From Rhodanobacter_A agri (GTDB lineage Bacteria; Pseudomonadota; Gammaproteobacteria; Xanthomonadales; Rhodanobacteraceae): a DNA stretch of 64,000 nucleotides. Positions 26,130 to 35,059 of this stretch are shown here, one piece after another (positions within the stretch are counted from its first letter, which is position 1; every line of letters begins with the position of its first letter). A program made the position numbers and the translations under genes. Under the pieces are notes generated by a model that did not search any database, was not told the DNA's origin, and saw nothing but the letters and a program-made list of their open reading frames with translations. The DNA is taken from the NCBI RefSeq assembly GCF_044904705.1, contig NZ_JADIKL010000002.1, forward strand, positions 496,001 to 560,000, written 5' to 3'.

Positions 26130-26861
26130 ATGAGCGAAATAGAGCGGGGACGCGGCGTCGCGCTGTGGAGCCAGATCAGCGGCATCCTCGCGTCGGAGAT
26201 ACTCAAGGGGCAGCCGCGCCAGGGCGAGCAACTGCCTTCCGCGCAGGAGCTGGCCGCGCGTTTCGACGTCAACCGCCATACCGTGCGCCGCGCCATCGCC
26301 GCGTTGGAAGGGCGCAATCTGGTCCGCACCGAGCAGGGGCGCGGTACCTTCGTGCAGGAACAGACGATGGATTACGTCATCAGTCGCCGCACGCGCTTCA
26401 CGCAGAACATGCGCAATCTCAATGTCGAAGCCGACTTGGAGTTCCTGGAAGATGCGCGCGAGATCGCGCCGCCGAAGGTCGCCCAGGCATTGGGCCTGGA
26501 TCGCCACGAATACGTCTACCGCATCGAAACGCTGGACCGCGCCGACGGCCATGTCGTCGACTACAGCACCGCCTACTTTCCCGCCGCGCGCTTTCCCGAT
26601 TTTCCCGCCGTGTACCGCCGGCTGCGGTCGGTGACGCGCACGCTGGCCGAATTCGGTGTGGCCGACTACGAACGCAAGCACACGCGCGTCTCCGCGCGCC
26701 TGCCGGACGCCAACACTGCGCGCCTGATGAAGCAGCCGGCGAACCGTCCGCTGCTTTACGTGCAGTCGATCAACGCCGATACGCGCGGCGTGCCGGTGCA
26801 ATATGGCATCACGCGCTTTTCCGGCGATTGGGTGCAACTCGTGCTGATGGCGGGCCACTGA
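26130..26861 (+). CDS. phnF: GntR/HutC-family regulator of phosphonate metabolism
   Basis: 243 residues. Winged helix-turn-helix at residues 8-72 (LPSAQELAARFDVNRHTVRR; GRGTFVQ) and a UTRA ligand-binding domain from about 90. GAGG lies 7 nt before the ATG. PhnF proteins repress phn genes; the palindrome at 26019-26036 is the likely site, controlling both divergent transcripts. The last base of the stop codon is the first base of the next gene. Confidence 0.93.
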   Translation: MSEIERGRGVALWSQISGILASEILKGQPRQGEQLPSAQELAARFDVNRHTVRRAIAALEGRNLVRTEQGRGTFVQEQTMDYVISRRTRFTQNMRNLNVEADLEFLEDAREIAPPKVAQALGLDRHEYVYRIETLDRADGHVVDYSTAYFPAARFPDFPAVYRRLRSVTRTLAEFGVADYERKHTRVSARLPDANTARLMKQPANRPLLYVQSINADTRGVPVQYGITRFSGDWVQLVLMAGH

Positions 26862-27517
26862 TGCGCTATGCCGTGTATTTCTGCCCGGCCGCAGGGAGCG
26901 CGCTGGATGCCCTCGGGCGGGCGTGGTTGTCCGCCGGGCAGGTGCCGGGCATGGCGCCCGGACGCCTGCACGCCTTGACCGCCAACGTGCGTCGCTACGG
27001 CTGGCATGCCACGCTGTGCGCGCCGTTCGCGCTGGCCGCGACGGCCAGCTACGACGACCTGCGCAGGGAGGTGGCCGATATCGCGCAACATGCCGGCGGC
27101 ATCGAACTGCCCTTGCATCTGGATCGCCTCGCCGGTTTCCTCGCGCTGCGTCCATCCGTCGACGCGCAAGCCGTCGAAGCCTTGGCCGAACGCTGCGTGC
27201 GCCGCCTCAACCCGCTGCGCGCATCGAACACCGACGCGGCCTGGCAACGTCGCGCGTCGCATCTCGACGCGGAGGAGCTCGCGCTGTCCCGCCAGTTCGG
27301 CTATCCCTACGTGCTGGATCGCTACCGCTTCCACATGACGGTCGCCGCACCGGCCGACGAGAGCGAAGAGCAGGCGATACGCGAATGGTTTGCGCGCGGC
27401 CAGGCGGGCGGTTCCGTCGCTGGCATCGACGCGCTCACCGTCTGTCGCGAGAGCGAACCCGGCCAGGCTTTCGAACAGGTCGAGCGCTTCGCGCTTGGCG
27501 CGGGGAGGCCGGCATGA
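26861..27517 (+). CDS. DUF1045 phosphonate-metabolism protein, 2H phosphoesterase-like
   Basis: 218 residues. Two HxT motifs, His49-Ala-Thr51 in YGWHATLCAPF and His158-Met-Thr160 in YRFHMTVAAP, are the hallmark of the 2H phosphoesterase superfamily. The family is usually annotated as putative phosphonate metabolism protein and found in phn operons. No phnP is present in the window, so this protein may open the 1,2-cyclic phosphate formed by PhnJ; that is inference. The gene is coupled to phnF (ATG overlaps TGA) and to phnN (ATGA overlap). Confidence 0.88.
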   Translation: MRYAVYFCPAAGSALDALGRAWLSAGQVPGMAPGRLHALTANVRRYGWHATLCAPFALAATASYDDLRREVADIAQHAGGIELPLHLDRLAGFLALRPSVDAQAVEALAERCVRRLNPLRASNTDAAWQRRASHLDAEELALSRQFGYPYVLDRYRFHMTVAAPADESEEQAIREWFARGQAGGSVAGIDALTVCRESEPGQAFEQVERFALGAGRPA

Positions 27518-28101
27518 GCGAAGGCTGCCTGTATTACGTGATGGGTCCATCCGGTGTGGGCAAGGACAGCGTGTTGGCGTGGGTGCGTGAGCACGGCGTG
27601 TCGCATGGCGTGTTGTGCGCGCATCGCTACATCACACGGCCCGCGCATGCCGGCGGCGAAAACCACGTCGCGTTGAGCGAGGCGGAATTCCACTCGCGGA
27701 AACAACGCGGCCTGTTTGCCTTGACCTGGGAAGCGCATGGCCTGCACTACGGCATCGGCGGCGAGGTCGTGCATTGGCTGGCGCATGGCGCCGATGTGCT
27801 GGTGAATGGATCGCGCGGCGCATTCGCGTCGGCCTGCGAGCGGTTCCCCGCCTTGCGGCCCGTGCTGGTCACGGCCAGCCCGGAGGTGATCGCCACACGC
27901 CTGGCCGCCCGCGGACGCGAATCGGAGACGGAGATCGCCGCGCGCATCGCGCGCCTGGGCACTTATCCGGCACCGCCGGGCAGCATCGTCATCCACAACG
28001 ACGGTTGCCTGGCGGAAGCCGGCTCGAGTCTGCTGCAGGCGATTCGATCCGGCGCCTGGGACGGGCAGCAAGAGGCCCCCGCGTCCCGGTTGGCACTGTA
28101 A
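27514..28101 (+). CDS. phnN: Ribose 1,5-bisphosphate phosphokinase
   Basis: 195 residues of the guanylate-kinase-like fold with Walker A GPSGVGKDS at residues 11-19. HRYITRPAHAGGENHVALS corresponds to the substrate lid, and LTWEAHGLHYGIG and VLVNGSRGA follow. PhnN makes phosphoribosyl diphosphate from ribose 1,5-bisphosphate, the last step of the C-P lyase route. Last gene of the plus-strand phn transcript. Confidence 0.94.
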   Translation: MSEGCLYYVMGPSGVGKDSVLAWVREHGVSHGVLCAHRYITRPAHAGGENHVALSEAEFHSRKQRGLFALTWEAHGLHYGIGGEVVHWLAHGADVLVNGSRGAFASACERFPALRPVLVTASPEVIATRLAARGRESETEIAARIARLGTYPAPPGSIVIHNDGCLAEAGSSLLQAIRSGAWDGQQEAPASRLAL

Positions 28102-28131
28102 GAGCCTGTTCAATGTCTCCGCGTAGCTCGC

Positions 28132-28232
28132 GTTGCCCTCGCATGGCCGCCATGCGGCAGCGCGTGGCTTGACCTGCCAGCCAGGCAGGCGTTGCGCCAC
28201 GCGCCACCGTCTGACGGCCATGCGAGGGCAAC
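28132..28232. repeat. 101-bp nested foldback element downstream of phnN
   Basis: Three nested perfect inverted repeats. Outer arms are 18 bp (28132-28149 with 28215-28232; left arm gttgccctcgcatggccg). Middle arms are 9 bp (gcgcgtggc 28160-28168 with gccacgcgc 28196-28204). The innermost is a 6-bp hairpin (cctgcc / ggcagg, 28173-28189). It begins 30 bp after the phnN stop. It could be a terminator, a REP/MITE-like mobile repeat or a structured RNA. No T run follows. Confidence 0.75.
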
Positions 28233-28813
28233 CGTTCGGGCCGACCGGGCATGGACTCGGCGGGTCGTTGCGCCTGAGGACTGGACGCGATCATCAGGCC
28301 GATGCGCCAGCGGCCCCTGTGCCGATCGCCGGCCGTTTGCCGAAAAGGTGCACGTCGCGGCGGGTCCTTTCCGGATTCCCGGTTGCGTCAATTTATTGAC
28401 GAAAACGGCAGTCCCGGCGTCCGCGCTGTATCTCAATTCCGATCTGCATTATCGTGCGTAGTTCACAAAACGGCGGCATGGCGACTGACCATGTCCTCCA
28501 TGGAAAGGGGGTTCATGTTTCAGCGCATTCGTTCCCGGCCTGCCGTGCTCAGGCCCGGCGCCGCAGTCTGCATCTCACTATCCGGCAGGCATGCCGCGGC
28601 CGCCCATCGCGCGGCCCGGCGAGCAGGCCGCCGATGCGCCTCGCCAGGTCTGCTCCGGCGCTCCGGCAGCGCCACCATCCGGCTGCGTACCGACACCAAC
28701 CCGCATGGCTCAGGGGTGCCGGACGCTGCGTTGCCGCCCGCGTCTGGAACGGGTTATGCATGCATGGGGCATGAGCCTGGCCATGTGCCGCAAAGGCAGA
28801 GAGGGAGGCCGTG
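28233..28813. other. Intergenic region upstream of the polysaccharide operon
   Basis: About 580 bp without a supported gene. Plus-strand frames (for example from 28302 and 28454) are arginine/alanine-rich with no recognisable domain. A less GC-rich patch near 28385-28470 contains TTGACG at 28396-28401 and probably holds the operon promoter, but no -10 box with normal spacing is clear. GAGGGAGG at 28801-28808 is the ribosome site of the next gene. Confidence 0.45.
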
Positions 28814-29875
28814 ATGGAAATGCCTGCCAATGGGACGACGCTGCTGACGGTGGCGTATTGGGTGGCCGTGCTCACCCTGTTGCTGGCCTTCAGCCTGTTG
28901 ACGGTCATCGTTTTCCTGCGCGCGCGTTCGCGCAAGCGCGAGTTGCGCGACAAGCGGGCGCAGCAGCACTGGACGCAGGTGATGAAGCACGTGCTGGCGG
29001 GCGAGGCGGTGCAGCTACAGCCGCTGAAGCGCGATGAGGTCACCGGCTTCATCGAAGCCTGGAACGTGATTCACGAATCGCTGCCCCAGCAGGACGCAGT
29101 GCGGCTGTTGCCGCTGGGGCACGGCGTGGGCCTGGTGGATGCGGCGCGGCGCATGCTGCGCGGCAATTATCACGATTGCGCGATGGCCATCATTGCGCTG
29201 GGACACTTGCGCGAACACGATGTGTTCGACGAGCTGGTGCCGTTCCTCAACGACCGCAGCCCCATCGTCTCGCTGTGCGCGGCACACGCGCTGGGCAAGG
29301 TGGATCCGCCCAGAGCGATGGCGATGTTCGTGCCGCTGGTCCTGCAGCGCGACGACTGGATGCCTGGCAACGTGGCGCGCATCCTCGCCCACAACGAGGA
29401 TGGCAGCGCGTTGCGCGAACTCGACAACGCGCTGCTGCGCGCCAATACCAGCACGATGGTCAAGCTGGTGCGGTTCCTCGCCGACATCGATCCGGGGCAC
29501 GCCTCGGGGGTGATCCGGCAGCTGCTCGACAGCTCGGTGGACGACCACACACTCTCGGTCTGCCTGCAGCTGGTGAGCGACAAGGAAGACCGCGAGCGGG
29601 TGGCTGGTTTCCTCGACGCGCCGCGCTGGCACGTACGCATGCATGCGGCGTCGGCATTGGGCCGCATCGGCGAAGCCGCCGACAGCCAGCGCCTGGAGCC
29701 GATGCTGGCCGACAAGGTGTGGTGGGTGCGCTACCGGGCCGCGCAGGCGCTGCTGGCCCTTCCGGGCATGGGTGTGGACGCATTGCGCCTGATGCAGCAG
29801 CGGCAGGGCGACGCCTACGGGCGCGACATCATCGACCAAGTGCTTTCCGAGCACGACCTGGGAGTCGTGGCATGA
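28814..29875 (+). CDS. Membrane-anchored HEAT-repeat protein, first gene of the polysaccharide operon
   Basis: 353 residues. One transmembrane helix near residues 10-35 (VAYWVAVLTLLLAFSLLTVIVFL) is followed by a cytoplasmic solenoid of HEAT-like helical repeats, clearest at NYHDCAMAIIALGHLREHD, SPIVSLCAAHALGKVD, WHVRMHAASALGRIGE and WWVRYRAAQALLALPG. The ATG at 28814 is used because GGAGG lies 5 nt upstream; a GTG at 28811 is the alternative. Its stop overlaps the glycosyltransferase start (ATGA). It probably scaffolds or regulates the adjacent synthase; no enzymatic motif is seen. Confidence 0.85.
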   Translation: MEMPANGTTLLTVAYWVAVLTLLLAFSLLTVIVFLRARSRKRELRDKRAQQHWTQVMKHVLAGEAVQLQPLKRDEVTGFIEAWNVIHESLPQQDAVRLLPLGHGVGLVDAARRMLRGNYHDCAMAIIALGHLREHDVFDELVPFLNDRSPIVSLCAAHALGKVDPPRAMAMFVPLVLQRDDWMPGNVARILAHNEDGSALRELDNALLRANTSTMVKLVRFLADIDPGHASGVIRQLLDSSVDDHTLSVCLQLVSDKEDRERVAGFLDAPRWHVRMHAASALGRIGEAADSQRLEPMLADKVWWVRYRAAQALLALPGMGVDALRLMQQRQGDAYGRDIIDQVLSEHDLGVVA

Positions 29876-31383
29876 ACGCCTACTGGGATTCGTTCGTGGC
29901 CAATCTCCAGCACGGGCCCTGGAGCCACGCGCTGGCGTCGATGCAATGGATCTTCATGATCTATTTCGTGGCGATCAACCTGGCCTACCTGATCCTCAAC
30001 TACATCTCCGCCTACCAGATCGTGCGCTACATGCGCGAATACCGGGCCAATTACCTGCCGCCCGGCCTGCGCGATTACCAGCCTCCGGTAAGCATCGTGT
30101 TGCCCGCGCACAACGAAGAGAAGTCGGTGGTGGCCTCGGTGCACTCGCTGCTCAAGACCAACTACCCCGAGTTCGAGATCGTGGTGGTCAACGACGGTTC
30201 CAGCGACCGCACCCGCCAGGCGCTGATCGAGGCCTTCGGCCTGGTGCGGGTGCCCGAGGCCTATCGGGCCCGCCTGCGGACCGAACAGGTCAGGGGTGTC
30301 TACGCCTCGGCGCAGTACCCGCGCGTGCGCATGGTGGACAAGGCCAACGGCGGCAAGTCCGATGCGATCAATGCCGGCATCAATTGCGTGCGCTATCCGC
30401 TGTTCTGCGTGGTGGATGCCGACTGCATCCTGCAGCCGGAAAGCCTGTCGAGGGTGGTGCGCCCATTCCTGGAGGATGGCCGCGTGGTCGCCAGCGGCGG
30501 CGTGGTGCGCGTACTCAACGGCTGCACCGTCGCCAACGGCATGATGGCCAAGGTCGGCCTGCCCAACCAGTGGCTGCCCAGTTTCCAGGTGATCGAATAC
30601 CTGCGCGCGTTCCTGTTCGGGCGCATGGGCTGGTCGCCGATGAACGCGCTGCTGATCATCTCCGGCGCCTTCGGTGTGTTCTACAAGGAGCGGGTGATCG
30701 CCATCGGCGGCTATCGCAACGACACGGTGGGCGAGGACATGGACCTGATCGTCCGTTTGCACCGCAACCTGCGCAAGGAGAAGCGCGACTATCGCATCGT
30801 GTTCGTGCCCGATCCGGTCTGCTGGACCGAGGTGCCGGCGGACGTCGCCTCGTTGAGCAACCAGCGCGTGCGCTGGCAGCGCGGACTGGCCGAAAGCCTG
30901 TGGTCGAACATCGGACTGATGTTCAACCGTCGCGGTGGCGCGGCGGGCTGGGTGGCGTTCCCGTTCATGCTGCTGTTCGAGTTCCTCGGCCCGATCATCG
31001 AGGTGATCGGTTATGTCTCGATGATCGTGCTGACCCTGGCCGGTCTGGTGACGCTGAAGGTGTTCCTGGTTTTCCTGGCGGCGGCGATTGGCATGGGCAT
31101 GTTGCTCTCGGTCAACGCGATGCTGCTGGAAGAGCTGTCCTTTGGCCTGTACGCCAAGCCGTCGCAGCAATTGCGGCTGTTCGTGGTCGCGGTGCTGGAA
31201 AACTTCGGCTACCGGCAGATGAACTCCTGCTGGCGCTTCTACGGCACCTTGCTCTGGCTGTTCGGGCTGCGGAAACGCTATCGCTGGGGCCACATCCATC
31301 GCGATGGCTCGTGGCACCAGGAGCAGGAGGAAGCAGCGACGATGACCCCCGACCTGCATGCCGACGGGAGCAGCAATCCATGA
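29872..31383 (+). CDS. Processive family 2 glycosyltransferase (PgaC/cellulose-synthase-like)
   Basis: 503 residues. N-terminal membrane helix near 20-48, then a GT2 domain: VSIVLPAHNEEKSV, VVNDGSSDRTRQ, VDKANGGKSDAIN, VVDADCILQPES with the DxD motif, GEDMDLIVRL with the catalytic Asp region, and SNQRVRWQRGLAES with the QxxRW motif of processive synthases. Several C-terminal membrane helices follow (about 355-450). This architecture polymerises a polysaccharide while exporting it. The motif set fits poly-N-acetylglucosamine or related synthases, but the sugar cannot be told from sequence. Coupled to both neighbours by 4-nt overlaps. Confidence 0.92.
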   Translation: MNAYWDSFVANLQHGPWSHALASMQWIFMIYFVAINLAYLILNYISAYQIVRYMREYRANYLPPGLRDYQPPVSIVLPAHNEEKSVVASVHSLLKTNYPEFEIVVVNDGSSDRTRQALIEAFGLVRVPEAYRARLRTEQVRGVYASAQYPRVRMVDKANGGKSDAINAGINCVRYPLFCVVDADCILQPESLSRVVRPFLEDGRVVASGGVVRVLNGCTVANGMMAKVGLPNQWLPSFQVIEYLRAFLFGRMGWSPMNALLIISGAFGVFYKERVIAIGGYRNDTVGEDMDLIVRLHRNLRKEKRDYRIVFVPDPVCWTEVPADVASLSNQRVRWQRGLAESLWSNIGLMFNRRGGAAGWVAFPFMLLFEFLGPIIEVIGYVSMIVLTLAGLVTLKVFLVFLAAAIGMGMLLSVNAMLLEELSFGLYAKPSQQLRLFVVAVLENFGYRQMNSCWRFYGTLLWLFGLRKRYRWGHIHRDGSWHQEQEEAATMTPDLHADGSSNP

Positions 31384-32672
31384 AGCGCATGCATCTACCC
31401 GTGGCCGCGCAACGGCATCCGCTCCGCACGCGCCACGCCGGCTGGCCCTTGCTGCTGGCATTGGCGGCGTTCTCGCCCTGCCTGCAGGCGCAAACCGCCG
31501 CTCCCGACGCGTTGACGACGCAGATGGTGCAGATACGCCAGCTCGCCACCAGCGGCCAGAAGACATTGGCGATCCAGCGCTACACGGCCTTGCTGGCCGA
31601 GCACCCCGGCAACGGCGACCTGCTGTTGGCGCGTGGGCGCACTTACGCCTGGGACGGACAGTACGACGCGGCCGAAAGCGACCTGCACACGGTGGTGCAG
31701 CACAGCCCGGACTACGCCGATGCATGGTCCGCGCTGGGCGATGTCTATCGCTGGAGCGGTCGCCCGCAGCAGGCGGTCGATGCTTATTCGCAGTGGGTGA
31801 AGCTGGCGCCGCGCGACCCGGATGCGTACATCGCACGTGGCCGTGCCCAGCGCGACATGGAACAACTCGCCGCCGCCCGTGCCGACTTCGATGCCGCCGC
31901 GACGCTGGGGGCAAACGCCGCCGAAATCGACAGCCTGCGGCAGAGCCTGCTGCCGCGCACGACCAGCCTGGGCGGTGGGTACAACTGGGGCGCCTCCCTC
32001 AGCTGGGACCACACCGGCTTCACCGGCGGGCAGCAAGGCTGGAACGACATCGATCTGTCGTTGCGCCACTACTTCAGCCAGGGCTCGCTCGCCCTGGAGC
32101 TGCTGCGTTCCGACCATTTCGGCACCAGCGACAACGCCTGGGCGCTGGATGGCTACGTGCCGTTGTGGTCGCGTGCCTACGCCAACCTGCGCTACCAGCA
32201 AGGCCCCAGCTCCGGCGTCTTGCCGCAGCAGGAATGGCGCGTGGAAGTGTTCCAGGGCGTGGGCCGCGGCTGGGAGTTGTCGGCCAGCGTCGATCACCTG
32301 CATTTCTCCAGCAACACCCAGTTCTACGGCATCGGCGTGGGCCGCTACTGGGGCGACTGGTACGCGCGCTACAAGCTGCAATACGTGCCGGGCGTGGGTT
32401 CGGGCAGCTGGAGCAACCGCTTCCTGTTACGCAACTACTACCGCGGCGATGCCTTCGACTACCTGGAGCTGAGCGTCAGCAACGGCCGCAGCACCGATCT
32501 GAATCGCTATGGCACCCAGGTGATCGACAACAACCTCGCCATCGGCGCCGCCTGGAGCCATTACCTGTCGCCGCGCTGGGGTTTCAAGCTGAGTGCCGGC
32601 TACGGCGAGGGTAGCGATGTGGCCGGCGTCAACGAACAAATCGTCTCGCTGACCCTGTACTCGCTGTGGTGA
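31380..32672 (+). CDS. YaiO-family outer-membrane barrel with N-terminal TPR repeats
   Basis: 430 residues. Signal peptide to about residue 38 (SPCLQAQ). Residues 45-185 form TPR-like repeats (LLAEHPGNGDLLLARGRTYAW; VVQHSPDYADAWSALGDVYR). From about 195 there is a barrel with GGYNWGASLSWDHT, LRYQQGPSSG and a final SLTLYSLW. YaiO-type barrels with TPRs resemble PgaA/BcsC and are likely outer-membrane ports for the polymer made by the upstream synthase. The ATG overlaps the glycosyltransferase stop (ATGA). Confidence 0.88.
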   Translation: MKRMHLPVAAQRHPLRTRHAGWPLLLALAAFSPCLQAQTAAPDALTTQMVQIRQLATSGQKTLAIQRYTALLAEHPGNGDLLLARGRTYAWDGQYDAAESDLHTVVQHSPDYADAWSALGDVYRWSGRPQQAVDAYSQWVKLAPRDPDAYIARGRAQRDMEQLAAARADFDAAATLGANAAEIDSLRQSLLPRTTSLGGGYNWGASLSWDHTGFTGGQQGWNDIDLSLRHYFSQGSLALELLRSDHFGTSDNAWALDGYVPLWSRAYANLRYQQGPSSGVLPQQEWRVEVFQGVGRGWELSASVDHLHFSSNTQFYGIGVGRYWGDWYARYKLQYVPGVGSGSWSNRFLLRNYYRGDAFDYLELSVSNGRSTDLNRYGTQVIDNNLAIGAAWSHYLSPRWGFKLSAGYGEGSDVAGVNEQIVSLTLYSLW

Positions 32673-35059
32673 CGGCGCCGTCGACGGCCCCGGCGGATCG
32701 CGGCGACCTCTGGTCGCGCTTTTCCGCCGTGTTCCCGGCCTTGCTGCTGGCGCAGTTCGCGCTGGTGGCGTGCGCGATCGTCAACGGCGTAGCCGCGGCC
32801 GGCTGGAACGGCAGCCAGCCATGGGCCATCGCCGGTATCGCGTCGCTGCAAGCCCTGCTGGTGCTGCTGCGCGCGGTGCCGATCCTGTTGCTGTTGTCGC
32901 TTCCGCTGCTGGCCTTGCGACGACAGCGGCCGCGCCTCGCGGCGCTGGCCGTGCTGTGGTCGCTGTTCATCGTGGCGCAGGCCGGGCTCAACCAATACTT
33001 CCAGGTGGCGCATGTGCCGCTGGGTGCGGACCTGTTCGGCTACAGCGCCGCGGAAATCCGCACCACCTTGTCCGGCGGCACGCCGCTCGATCCGCGCAGC
33101 TTGCTGGCATACCTGCTGCCACTGCTGGTGCTTTGGTGCGGCCTATACGTGTGTGCGCGTCGATGGGTCGATGGCTCCAGGCGATGGACCAGCGTGCTGC
33201 TGATTGCCGGCCTGCTGGCGTGGCTGGCGTGGCTGCCGACGGGGGCGCGCACATTGAAGGATGACGCGGCGCGCGACCTGGCCAGCAACAAGCTGGCGTG
33301 GTTCTGTGCCGATGTCTGGCGCTGGTCGAGGAACGACAGCGCCGCGGTACTTGCGCCGGGCAAGGCGGCCGCCGCCACCGCCGACGAGCCGCCGCTGGAC
33401 CCGCAGTTCCCGTTCCTGCATCCGGAGCAGACGCCAGACACGCTCGGTCCATACTTTTCCCCGACTTCCGACGGCCGTCCGCCCAACGTGGTGGTGATCG
33501 TGGTCGAAGGGCTGGGGCGCTCGTTCTCCGGTCCGCAGGCGTCGCTGGGCAGCTTTACGCCCTTCCTCGACGCGCTGGCGACGCGCAGCCTGTACTTCGA
33601 TAACTTCCTGTCCAACCAGGGCCGCACCTTCGGCGTGCTGCCCAGCCTTTTCAATTCGGCGCCGTTCGCCAAAGAAGGTTTCACCTCGCTGGGCACACGC
33701 ATGCCGCCAGGCCCGGGGCTGTTCAACTTGCTGGGGCAGCAGGGCTACCACACCGCGTTCTACAACGGCACCGACACCGACTTCGACAACGAGCGCGCCT
33801 TCATGCAGTTGCAGGGCGTGCAGCATCTGGTGGACAAGCGGGACTTCGGCCCCGGCTACCAGCTCAACCCGTTCAGCGAATGGGGCTATCCGGACAAGGA
33901 GCTGGTATCGCGCGTGCTGGCCGACAGCCCGCAGCTGCAGGCGCCCTTCCTGCTGGCGGTGCAGACCATCTCCATGCACACCGCTTACAAGTTCCCGGGG
34001 CAGGACGCCTGGCGCGCGCGCTTCGAACAACGCCTGCGCGACTTGCGCATCCCCGACGCGCAGCTCGCGGCGTATCGAGCCAACGCCGACATCTACAGCA
34101 CCATCCTCTATACCGACGACCAGCTGCATCGTTATTTCGATGCCGTGGCGAAGCTGCCGTGGTACGCCAATACCGTTTTCGTGATCACCGGCGACCATCG
34201 CCTGCCGGAGATCCCGATGGGCGAGCACATCGACCGCTACCACGTGCCGCTGATCATCTTCTCGCCGTTGCTCAGGCAGGCCCGGCACGTCCGCGCCGTA
34301 TCCTCGCAGCTGGACGTCGCGCCGTCGCTGCTGGCGCTGCTGTCGCACACCTACGGACTGAAACGGCCGGCGCAGACACCGTGGCTGGGCACCGGCCTGG
34401 ACCTGGACGACAGTTTCCGCAACATCCATCAGCTGCCCCTGCAGCAGACCAAGACCAGTGCGCCGGATTACCTGGCCGGCCGCTGGTGGCTGCACGATGG
34501 GCAGTTGCTCGAGCTGCGCGACGGCATGCACCTCACGCCGGCCGACGATGCCGCCGCGCGCGACTGGGTGGCGCGCCACTTCCTGCGCTACCAGCAGGCC
34601 AATGCGATCTTCATGCAGAAGCTGGCGCTCGCTCCTGGCGGCGCCACGCCGGAACTGGTGGCTTACCGGGAGCCGGCGCAAAAGGTGCAGCCGATCGGCG
34701 CGGCGCCGGTCATGCATGGCTTGTCGACGGATCTGTCCGAGGTGGCGGCTGGCAGCCATGCCGTGCAGCTGACGGTCGGTTTCAGCAACGGCGATGCACA
34801 GGCCAGCCGCGCCTTCGTGCCGTTGGCGGTGCTGACCGCCGAGGATGGCCGCGAACTGCAGGAAGTCTCCGGCGCGGCCCTGCAGCTTCCCGCGAACGGG
34901 CACCAGCGGGTGCAGCTGGCGCTGCAGCGTCCCGATGCCTGCAGCCGCCGCTGCTACGTATCGGTGTTCCCATCCGATCCGCAAACCGGCAAGGCCATCG
35001 GGCAAGGGCAATACCACGTGCCGGTCGATGCCAGCACGACAGCCGGGGGCGCGCCATGA
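32669..35059 (+). CDS. LTA synthase/alkaline-phosphatase-fold phosphotransferase, membrane anchored
   Basis: 796 residues. About five membrane helices occupy the first 200 residues, followed by a large periplasmic sulfatase-fold domain. Catalytic residues are at the positions expected for lipoteichoic-acid synthases: Glu280 in VVEGLG, the nucleophile Thr320 in NQGRTFG, and Asp509-His510 in TGDHR. Such enzymes transfer phosphoglycerol or phosphoethanolamine to sugars. In this operon it may decorate the polysaccharide or lipid. A GTG at 32669 is chosen because it overlaps the YaiO stop (GTGA). The C-terminal 150 residues look like an extra beta-sandwich domain. A sulfatase role is less likely, as no Cys/Ser sulfatase signature is present. 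Confidence 0.87.
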   Translation: MTAPSTAPADRGDLWSRFSAVFPALLLAQFALVACAIVNGVAAAGWNGSQPWAIAGIASLQALLVLLRAVPILLLLSLPLLALRRQRPRLAALAVLWSLFIVAQAGLNQYFQVAHVPLGADLFGYSAAEIRTTLSGGTPLDPRSLLAYLLPLLVLWCGLYVCARRWVDGSRRWTSVLLIAGLLAWLAWLPTGARTLKDDAARDLASNKLAWFCADVWRWSRNDSAAVLAPGKAAAATADEPPLDPQFPFLHPEQTPDTLGPYFSPTSDGRPPNVVVIVVEGLGRSFSGPQASLGSFTPFLDALATRSLYFDNFLSNQGRTFGVLPSLFNSAPFAKEGFTSLGTRMPPGPGLFNLLGQQGYHTAFYNGTDTDFDNERAFMQLQGVQHLVDKRDFGPGYQLNPFSEWGYPDKELVSRVLADSPQLQAPFLLAVQTISMHTAYKFPGQDAWRARFEQRLRDLRIPDAQLAAYRANADIYSTILYTDDQLHRYFDAVAKLPWYANTVFVITGDHRLPEIPMGEHIDRYHVPLIIFSPLLRQARHVRAVSSQLDVAPSLLALLSHTYGLKRPAQTPWLGTGLDLDDSFRNIHQLPLQQTKTSAPDYLAGRWWLHDGQLLELRDGMHLTPADDAAARDWVARHFLRYQQANAIFMQKLALAPGGATPELVAYREPAQKVQPIGAAPVMHGLSTDLSEVAAGSHAVQLTVGFSNGDAQASRAFVPLAVLTAEDGRELQEVSGAALQLPANGHQRVQLALQRPDACSRRCYVSVFPSDPQTGKAIGQGQYHVPVDASTTAGGAP

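Noticed and set aside
28302..28814. Plus-strand frames upstream of the HEAT-repeat gene as a small gene
   Set aside because: Arg/Ala-rich, no ribosome site or domain; more likely leader DNA.
29946..31379. Upstream extension of the YaiO frame
   Set aside because: It lies inside the glycosyltransferase gene in a shadow frame; the ATGA overlap and signal peptide fix the start at 31380.
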